From: Liolophura sinensis
Taxonomy: Eukaryota > Mollusca > Polyplacophora > Chitonida > Chitonidae
Direction: 5' to 3'
NCBI RefSeq assembly: GCF_032854445.1
Contig: NC_088298.1
Coordinates: 4,212,160 to 4,276,159, forward strand
Length of the DNA: 64,000 nt
Shown: in pieces, positions 57,560 to 64,000 of the stretch
Position numbering within the stretch: the first letter of the stretch is position 1
Layout: each line of letters begins with the position of its first letter
Notes under the pieces: generated by a model
What the model saw: only the letters and a program-made list of their open reading frames with translations
Databases searched by the model: none
Told to the model about the DNA's origin: nothing
Program-made: the position numbers and the translations under genes

Positions 57560-58385
57560 CAAACACTGATTTGCCTTGCATACTCCAACCAACTATCTAG
57601 CTTTCTGATTTTCTTTCCCCTTGTTTTATCAGGTTGATTGGCCTTGCACACTCCAAAGAGCTCTCTAGCTTTGTGATTTTCTTTCCCTTTGTCTTTCGAA
57701 CACTAATTTGCCTTGCATACCCCAAACAGCTCTCTAGCTTTCTGATTTTCTTTCCCCTTGTTTTATCAGGGTTGAATGGCCTTGCACACTCCAAACAGCT
57801 ACCTAGCTTTAAGATTTGCTTAGCCTTTGTCTTTCGAACACTGATTTGCCTTGCATACCCCAAACAGCTCTCTAGCTTTCTGATTTTCTTTCCCCTTGTT
57901 TTATCAGGGTTGAATGGCCTTGCACACTCCTAACAGCTACCTAGCTTTAAGATTTGCTTAGCCTTTGTCTTTCGAACACTGATTTGCCTTGCATACCCAA
58001 ACAGCTCTCTAGCTTTCTGATTTTCTTTCCCCTTGTTTTATCAGGGTTGAATGGCCTTGCACACTCCAAACAGCTACCTAGCTTTGTGATTTGCTTAGCC
58101 TTTGTCTTTCGAACACTGATTTGCCTTACATACCCCAAACAGCTACCTAGCTTTCTGATTTCTTTCCCCTTGTTTTATCAGGTTGATTGGCCTTGCACAC
58201 TCCAAACAGCTATCTAGCTTTGCAATTTGCTTAGCCTTTGTCTTTCGAACACTAATTTGCCTTGCATGCCCCAAACAGCTATCTAGTTCTGTGATTTGCT
58301 TACCCCTTGTCTATCCAGGACTGATTAGCCTTGCACAACTGAACAGCTATCTAGCTTTGTGATTTGCTTACCCCTTGTCTTTCAG
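57560..58385. repeat. About 69/138-bp minisatellite containing the exon 6 donor
   Basis: Roughly 12 half-units of about 69 bp in two alternating forms (138-bp higher-order unit). In gene sense the units contain AGACAAGGGGTAAGCAAATC or decayed forms (CAAAGGCTAAGC, CAAGGGGAAAGAAAATC) and AGCTAGATAGCTGTT. The array starts inside exon 6, whose last 14 bases and donor form the first monomer's left end. Confidence 0.92.
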
Positions 58386-58475
58386 GTCTGATTTCATCTT
58401 GTGAATAACCTTCTTGTGTCGCTGTAAAGTGGCTCGGGTTGCATAGCGGCGTCCACACCTCTCACAGGTAAACGT
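58372..58475 (-). CDS. Exon 6: one C2H2 finger, non-symmetric
   Basis: 104 bases, starting in phase 0 (acceptor AAATTTCAG). Finger: C4, C7, H20, H25. The only good donor (GGG/GTAAGC) leaves two surplus bases, so joining to exon 7 shifts the frame. Options are a missing G in the GGGG run, an unseen partner exon, or an alternative exon whose inclusion changes the frame. Confidence 0.8.
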
Positions 58476-58908
58476 CTGAAATTTACAGCACATTGATTTC
58501 ATAATTTACACACAGTGTAATTCATGTTGATTTTAGGACAGATATTAGTGCTGTAATTCTTCAACCTTTTTCGAATGTTTGCAAAGGTGTTTCTTCAAGC
58601 ATGTTCTAAATGCATTATTCTGTGAACACCGATAAAATTATACTTTTTGTGAAGCCCTGAAGCTGACTTAAACTTTTCTTGCCTTCATTCACAAAAAATG
58701 TGTAATGATTCAGCAGCTAACAATGACATGTGAAAACCCTTCCTCTCACATTTTTTGATCTGAACTTATAGTATCTCATAGCAATCACATGAATAAATAA
58801 AGTAATAAATAAATACAAATATCCTTCTGAATGTATTCAAATTAAAATGCACCCACCATACCTCCACCCCCACCAAAGAAGAAATAAAGCAAGTATGGCA
58901 ATACTCAC

Positions 58909-59163
58909 CTTATCCTCTGCATGTTTTCCTCCTCCCTCCTTCTGACCGTCCTCCTCCTCCTGACCTTCCTCCTCTTGATTCTCCTCTTGATCCTCTTTGG
59001 ACTCTTCCTCGTCTTCACTGCTCGCCTCAGATGCCACATCCACTAGTTTCTTGGCCATTTTCCGCTTGTGGTCCACGGCGATGTGCTTCATCAGGTGGGC
59101 GAAGTCTGTGAACCTTTCCCCACATTTACAAGTGTAACAAGGTGCGTCAGGCTTAGGCGTGCT
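58909..59163 (-). CDS. Exon 5: one finger plus Glu-rich region
   Basis: 85 codons in phase 0, acceptor CCTGACCAG, donor AAG/GTGAGT. The finger region has three Cys (9, 12, 14) before H27 and H32; spacing to the following Phe points to C9 (x4) or C12 (x1) pairing with C14, a variant of the usual C-x2-C. Then about 40 residues, mostly Glu, Asp, Gln and Lys. Confidence 0.87.
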
Positions 59164-59285
59164 CTGGTCAGGGAAAAGAAAGGCGCATATTTATTTGTCT
59201 TAGATGACAAACTTTTACACCCATGACTACCTCGTACACTGTGCCCAATTCTGTGAGCTCCATTGAGATTAGAAAGGTGTCTTGA

Positions 59286-59481
59286 TTTTTTTTTTTTTTT
59301 TTTTTTGATTGGTGTTTTACGCCGTACTCAAGAATATTTCACTTATATGACGGCGGCCAGCATTATGGTGGGTGGAAACCGGGAACAGCCTGGGGGAAAC
59401 CCACGACCATCCGCAGGTTGTTGACAGACCTTCCCACTTACGGCTGTGCTAGCGCGCTAACCGACTGAGCCACGGAGGCCA
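59286..59481 (-). mobile_element. SINE with internal deletion
   Basis: T-rich start, all 3' blocks, then a jump from CCACTTACGGC to the A-box region GCGCGCTAACCGACTGAGCC; the B-box segment is deleted. Confidence 0.88.
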
Positions 59482-59789
59482 AAGGTGTTTTGAGGTTTGT
59501 ATTGAAGGATTTGGATTTGTTTCCTTCTGAAAATCAAATTTTTGAGGGCAAAATTTTAGGTTATATACTGTATTTGATTGACAATGAACAGGTCTTATTC
59601 TGGTATTACCTTCTGGTATTAAACATGTTCTTACAACAATATGGCTGCAATTCTGCTGATGTGAAATTAACCAATAATCATTCACTCATTCCAATGTAGT
59701 CAGTCACAAAAAGCTACCATTACATCTAATTCTGAGTGAGATTTATATCCATATATATAAATACATTAAAATTTCACCACTGGTTTCAC

Positions 59790-60021
59790 CTTCTCTGTTT
59801 TCACTTTCTGTTTCTCCGGTGTCACTTTCACTTTCGGTTTCTCCGGTGTTGTTTTCACTTTCACTTTCTGTGTTGTTACTTCCACTTTTGCTTTCTCTGC
59901 CAAACCAGCTTGGTTGTGTAAAGGCGTCAGCACCTTGCCATTGATGCTTCAGCTGATGCCTCTTCAGGTTGGCGAGGTTAGAATATCTCTGGCCACACTG
60001 ACGACAAAACAGATCCCTCTG
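59790..60021 (-). CDS. Exon 4: one C2H2 finger, frame problem
   Basis: The finger is C6, C9, H22, H26 after a tandem acceptor (CCAG/CAG). Downstream two frames are open. The finger's own frame gives a Ser/Glu/Thr repeat without a phase-0 donor. The other frame gives a Lys/Val/Pro-rich stretch (KVTPEKQKVKTEKVK) that reaches donor AAG/GTGAAA in phase 0, as exon 5 requires. Length 232 is one base more than 231, so a single surplus base near 59943 would reconcile everything. Confidence 0.72.
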
Positions 60022-60768
60022 CTGGACTGTGATAAACAGAAACACCAAGGATTCAAACATTTTCCACCATCACTCCTTTCAATTATTTTACACTACGGAG
60101 AACAAAGAAAATGTTCTTCTAAAACATTCAGCAGTACAAGAAGTGGTCAATGTCAGAAAAATGTCACTATCAGTACCCCAAGACAAACCCCAATAAAACA
60201 ATAGCTGAGCGAGAAGCAGTTGAGTCAAGCAGCAAGTTCGGCTGAGGGTGTAGAAACCAACATACTAATATGCCTTCCTTGTGATGATGACATAAAAAGA
60301 TAACCTAATATTTCCATGTTCAACCTTTAACCAGCTCATACCAAAGGGAAGAATGCATGTAGCATATCTGTAAACACTATCTCTTCAGTTTTTTCAAAAA
60401 ACATGGCCATGAGTAACACGGAGGCACACGCACACACACAGGGGGCATATTAAAAAGAACCACACGACAGGACCCAACTGTTCAAAAGTGTATTAGCTAA
60501 TACCAGTATTAAGACATGTTTTATATTTAAGCTTTAAGCCAAATTCAGCAGCCAATGCAGTTGTCCAACATCAGAGTGTAAAAGCAGAAGTTCATTTTCA
60601 TATTTAATATATTGTTACACAATTATTTTGGGGCAAATTACAAACTGAAGACTTACCCTAGAGCTAAATCTGGTATTAAATTTTCACACAGTTTCGAACA
60701 ACCGGCCCCTGGTGTCTAACAACTCTAACTTCTTCAGAATTAAAACGCTATGCCAGAAAAGAGCTTAC

Positions 60769-60977
60769 TGGTGAAAATGGTGGTTCGTCACTCTGAGAGG
60801 TTCCACGTTTACTCTCCGCGGAGCTGTCTTTTGTCGGTGTTCTCTCAACGGAAACCTTGGTCGTGCCCCACCGCCAGGCTTGTGTTTGTCTCGGACGTGA
60901 AGGAGAAGGCTGGACATGTCTGGACACAGCTCCTGACACCTACTACATTTTAGGCCCTTCTTGCCTTCTGTCGCACC
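60769..60977 (-). CDS. Exon 3: one C2H2 finger, frame problem
   Basis: Acceptor ACAATAG in phase 0; finger C11, C14, H27, H32. In the finger's frame a stop follows soon after the donor position, and the donor (CCA/GTAAGC) would be phase 2. Past the GGGG at 60866-60869 another frame reads a Ser/Thr/Glu-rich linker (TPTKDSSAESK) and meets the same donor in phase 0. Length is 209, one short of 210: one missing G fits. Confidence 0.75.
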
Positions 60978-61437
60978 CTATTGTTACAAAAACATAACAC
61001 TTATTTTGGTATCAAATTTTATTTATTTGTTTATTTTCCTTTATATTATTTATAAAAAGCTATGCTAAAAAATTTTCGACTTGCCGTAATTCACCTAATA
61101 TTTGGCATGTAAAAATGCACTTCCTGAAGCAGATAAAGGCCTCAAAATGAAATGATGCAAAGACTTCAGCTTTTTTGGATAACAAATTAATCGTCACAAA
61201 AAAGATTAAAGTGGCCCCATCAGGCAGATGAATTAATCAGAATCAAGCAAAATGTGCAACGTGAAAAAAGCTAACCCACAGGTAAAATACACTAATCCAA
61301 TAGCAGTCAGTTTTATGGATATTTGCAGTGCTTTTTAAGATACCAACTGTAACATGTACTTCAACACTGCTTTCCCTGTTATTGGATGCTGGTGCTCACG
61401 CTGACACTCAAAGTGTGAAATAGGCTACACCTGTACA

Positions 61438-61713
61438 AAGTATTTATTTATTTATTTATTTTTTTTTTTTGATTGGTGTTTTACGCCGTACTCAAGAATA
61501 TTTCACTTATACGACGGTGGCCAGCATTATGGTGGGTGGAAACCGGGCAGAGCCCGGGGGAAACCCACGACCATCCGCAGGTTGCTGGCAGACCTTCTCA
61601 CGTACGGCCGCCAGCATGAGCTGGACTTGAACTCACAGCGACCGCATTGGTGAGAGACTCCTGGGTCATTACGCTGCGCTAGCGCTTTAACCGATTGAGC
61701 CACGGAGGCCCCT
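61438..61713 (-). mobile_element. SINE, nearly full length
   Basis: Reverse copy with an (AAAT)n/poly-T start and all blocks; it lacks only the CGGAGAGGAAG stretch. It lies in the intron between exons 2 and 3. Confidence 0.92.
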
Positions 61714-62112
61714 ATATTTATTTATTTAAGCTATAAATGTATGCATGAAAGTGCAGAGTTCATTTAGCTTTATTAGATGTACATTTGTGAACCCCATTTT
61801 AATAGCGTACAAGCATCTCATCACGGCTCCGATTTTACCAAACCATTTTAAAGGCTTGTTTACCCTAATACTTTTAATTTTTGGGACACCTGGTCTTCTG
61901 TTTTAGCCAATATACACGTACATTTAACTGCAGCAGGGATATTTAGTTTCTGTTTTTTCACATAGTTTGTCCATCTAATGAACAACATATTCATATCGCA
62001 GCTTTTCCAAAAGGCTCGTAAAGAAATGTAATTTTTTGCTTTCAGCACTAATAATATCTGTCCTAAAATTAGAAGAATTAGGGTATGCCTCAGGTGTGTC
62101 CCATATCCTCAC

Positions 62113-62256
62113 CTGTGCTGAGACAGCTTTGCTGGATTCCCGTTCAGGCTTGGGCGGAAGTTTCCCTGTGTGAATCTTGTGGATGACGCGGACATGCTGG
62201 TGAAAACATTTACTGCTGCTGAAGGTTTTATCACACTTCCAGCAATAGGTGTTCTC
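62113..62256 (-). CDS. Exon 2: one C2H2 finger
   Basis: 48 codons in phase 0, acceptor TTATTTTCAG, donor CAG/GTGAGG. Finger: C5, C8, H21, H26, followed by a Lys/Pro/Glu-rich linker. Confidence 0.9.
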
Positions 62257-62294
62257 CTGAAAATAACAATAAACTGATGAATTGGTTGATTGTT

Positions 62295-62420
62295 GGTGAA
62301 CATAAATATATTTCACTTATAATGGTGGCCGTCAATGTCTTAGGTGGGAGACACCACAGTGACAGTTATAAACACACTGGCCTTTGGCAAGTAAGTGATG
62401 AACTTTTCCACAAATCACAC
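62295..62420 (-). mobile_element. SINE remnant
   Basis: Decayed body (ATATTTCACTTATAATGGTG, GGTGGGAGACACC), recognised by block order only. Confidence 0.4.
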
Positions 62421-63404
62421 ACAGACTTTCAAGTGACCTCAGACAAGCTTCCTGAGAATAGTGGATACAAGGGAAAACTCCTTCACCAAGGCTGGGATGA
62501 GCTCATGGTGCATTTCCCACGGCCATGCGATTGCGTTTATGATGAAGAATAAGAATTACAACTACGCCGGACTGTTTCAACTCACTGCATTTGATTCTAT
62601 AACGCACACATTAACCCAGAGCGAAAGGAAAAAGTCCCATTTTTCAACGTATCGGATAAGGACTTCCCGCTGAGCTAAACTGACGAAGTAGAATCACAGT
62701 TGTTAACATATGAGCCGTGGATACACTATAATGAAAGCGTTAAGTAATCGAAGTAAGTAATACAAACGCAAATTGCATGTCCGTGGAAACACGGCCTGCT
62801 ACATATTATTACATTATTAATTGAAAGAAAAGTATTTTAATTCCCTTGCCACAAATCTGCATCCTACCAACGGTTACAATTCAGAGCTACAGTGTATACA
62901 TGGGTGCTGCACTTGTTGTTTGGGCCACACAGATTTAAATAAAAATAAAAATGAAAAATGTAATAAAAATAAATACAACTGGAAAATCATCTAATTTGGC
63001 AGTCATGGGGACTGTTCCAACTATTGTTAGGGTTAAAGCTTGGAAATGTGATTGGAAAGCCTTGAAAAACATAAAAAAAACCCACTAGGATCAGACAAAG
63101 TCAAAAAAGTGGATTCTGGGGGGATTTTTTCATGTCAACACAAAATAAACTTCACGTCACCTTACAAAAGTTTTGTACTTAATGGCATTTTGAGACAAAA
63201 ATACATGTACAATGTATACGGAGTAGTTCACACTGTCTCACTTTCCTCTGAAAATTTTAAAAAAATAATAAAAATAAAGCCACATTCTTCAAAAATTAAT
63301 TAGATTATCATCAGCGTACCCAAATTCGAACAGTCTTAAGCCATAATTATTCAGTCATCTCAAAACTGGTCAAAAGTAAAAGCCACAAGGTTGTTTCGTT
63401 TTAC
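62421..63404. other. Intron, nothing recognised
   Basis: Intron between exons 1 and 2 of the visible gene. It is AT-rich with no finger motif on either strand. Confidence 0.4.
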
Positions 63405-63602
63405 CTTTTCAACATTCCGGCGAATGACGAGAACCCCAAGTTTGCGTCTGTGCACCCTGACGATGTGTTTGTAGCATGAGCGTCTGTCTTTGTAAATCAT
63501 CTGACACGACGGACACTGGTATGCATCCTCAACCTGCGCAACCTTCAGGCCACCTTCACCTGGTTTTGAACTCGTTTTTTGCTGGGGCTTGGAAACTGTC
63601 TG
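63405..63602 (-). CDS. Exon 1 of the visible part: one C2H2 finger
   Basis: 66 codons in phase 0 with a tandem acceptor (TTCAG then CAG) and donor AAG/GTAAAA. Finger: C30, C33, H46, H51. The lead is Lys/Ser/Gly-rich. Since it begins with a splice acceptor, more exons lie beyond the window; 63603-64000 looks like intron. Confidence 0.87.
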
Positions 63603-64000
63603 CTGAAGAGTTGATTGAATGGTTGCTAAACAGTTGACAGTTTCTTGATTTCATAATGAAACAGTTTCAAAACATTTCACCAAAATTAGTTCCAAATTTT
63701 CTCAAATAATTTACACAATTTTCCATATTTTATAATATATTTTACTGAGCTTTTGTCAAAATTATCTTGATATTATAACACAATTAAAATATTCAGTTAA
63801 TTGGTCTGATTTTTGGTTGATTGGTTAACGAATTTAATATTTTACTGAAAATGAAAACCACTTTCAAGTGAACTACAATAATTGTTTGTAGAATTCATAA
63901 TAAACTGAATGTACCAAATATTTATCAAAATTATTCCCACATTTTATAACATATTTCACACCTTTTTTCATATTTTTCAATATGCTTAACCGAACAATCG

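Larger units (their letters stand above)
33118..63602 (-). other. Poly-zinc-finger gene, 20 exons visible, 5' end outside window
   Basis: Twenty exons are linked by acceptor and donor sites on the minus strand, numbered here from the right. Nineteen carry C2H2 fingers (26 in total), and exon 20 codes for an acidic tail. About 1,900 codons are visible and more must lie beyond 64000, since exon 1 here opens with a splice acceptor. Almost all introns are phase 0. Fingers are mainly C-x2-C-x12-H-x4-H and are separated by non-TGEKP linkers, unlike KRAB-type arrays, so roles in DNA, RNA or protein binding cannot be separated by sequence alone. The two-finger exons 12, 13, 14, 16, 17, 18 and 19 keep the first cysteines of their two fingers 28 residues apart (30 in exon 18) and look like products of one duplicated exon. 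Introns hold SINEs and several minisatellites. Single-gene status is inferred from shared strand, phase and spacing; transcripts could include only subsets. Orthologue not recognised. Confidence 0.82.

Noticed and set aside
57597-57933. Frames on both strands across the exon 6 repeat, with Cys-containing repeats resembling fingers
   Set aside because: They follow the 138-bp repeat period and lack the His ligands of a zinc finger.

Overview
The window is eukaryotic nuclear DNA, about 40 % GC, with spliced genes and many dispersed and tandem repeats. No bacterial operon, rRNA cluster, CRISPR array or viral gene is visible. More than two dozen copies of one tRNA-headed SINE with an (AAAT)n tail, which I recall from molluscan genomes, make a lophotrochozoan, probably a mollusc, the best guess. 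That is inference from memory, not a search.

Layout. Positions 1-22,100 are gene-poor. They hold minisatellites (30, 48, 75, 19, about 55, 22 and 39 bp units), SINEs, and a dispersed family carrying a 48-bp tandem unit. They also hold two long fold-back hairpins that look like small-RNA precursors (15543-15624 and 20538-20627). A plus-strand C2H2 zinc-finger gene with an unbroken 548-codon coding region lies at 22666-24312. Directly upstream of it is a 20-bp minisatellite made of CCAAT boxes. Positions 24,550-33,100 are intergenic, with SINEs and degenerate minisatellites.

The main feature is a minus-strand, multi-exon poly-zinc-finger gene from 63602 down to 33118, which runs off the right edge at its 5' end. 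I assembled 20 exons from splice sites. Nineteen carry C2H2 fingers (26 in all, one degenerate and one C2HC) and the last is a long acidic, repeat-containing tail. Fingers are mostly C-x2-C-x12-H-x4-H without TGEKP linkers. Nearly every intron is phase 0, so each exon is a symmetric cassette. The 3' half has two-finger exons with a constant 28-residue finger spacing, and paralogous intron DNA beside exons 15 and 16 indicates growth by duplication of exon plus intron. The two zinc-finger genes are convergent.

Odd points. At two exons (6 and 17) the downstream intron begins with a minisatellite whose monomer includes the exon's own 5' splice site; exon 17 is followed by about 33 donor copies. 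A donor-like array also lies close behind exon 12. Exon 18 uses a GC donor. Exon 12 takes its acceptor tract partly from a SINE head. Exons 3, 4, 6 and 20 contain frame irregularities that could be assembly indels, decay, or (exon 6) a frame-changing alternative exon. No tools were run; every family name and function is from motif reading.
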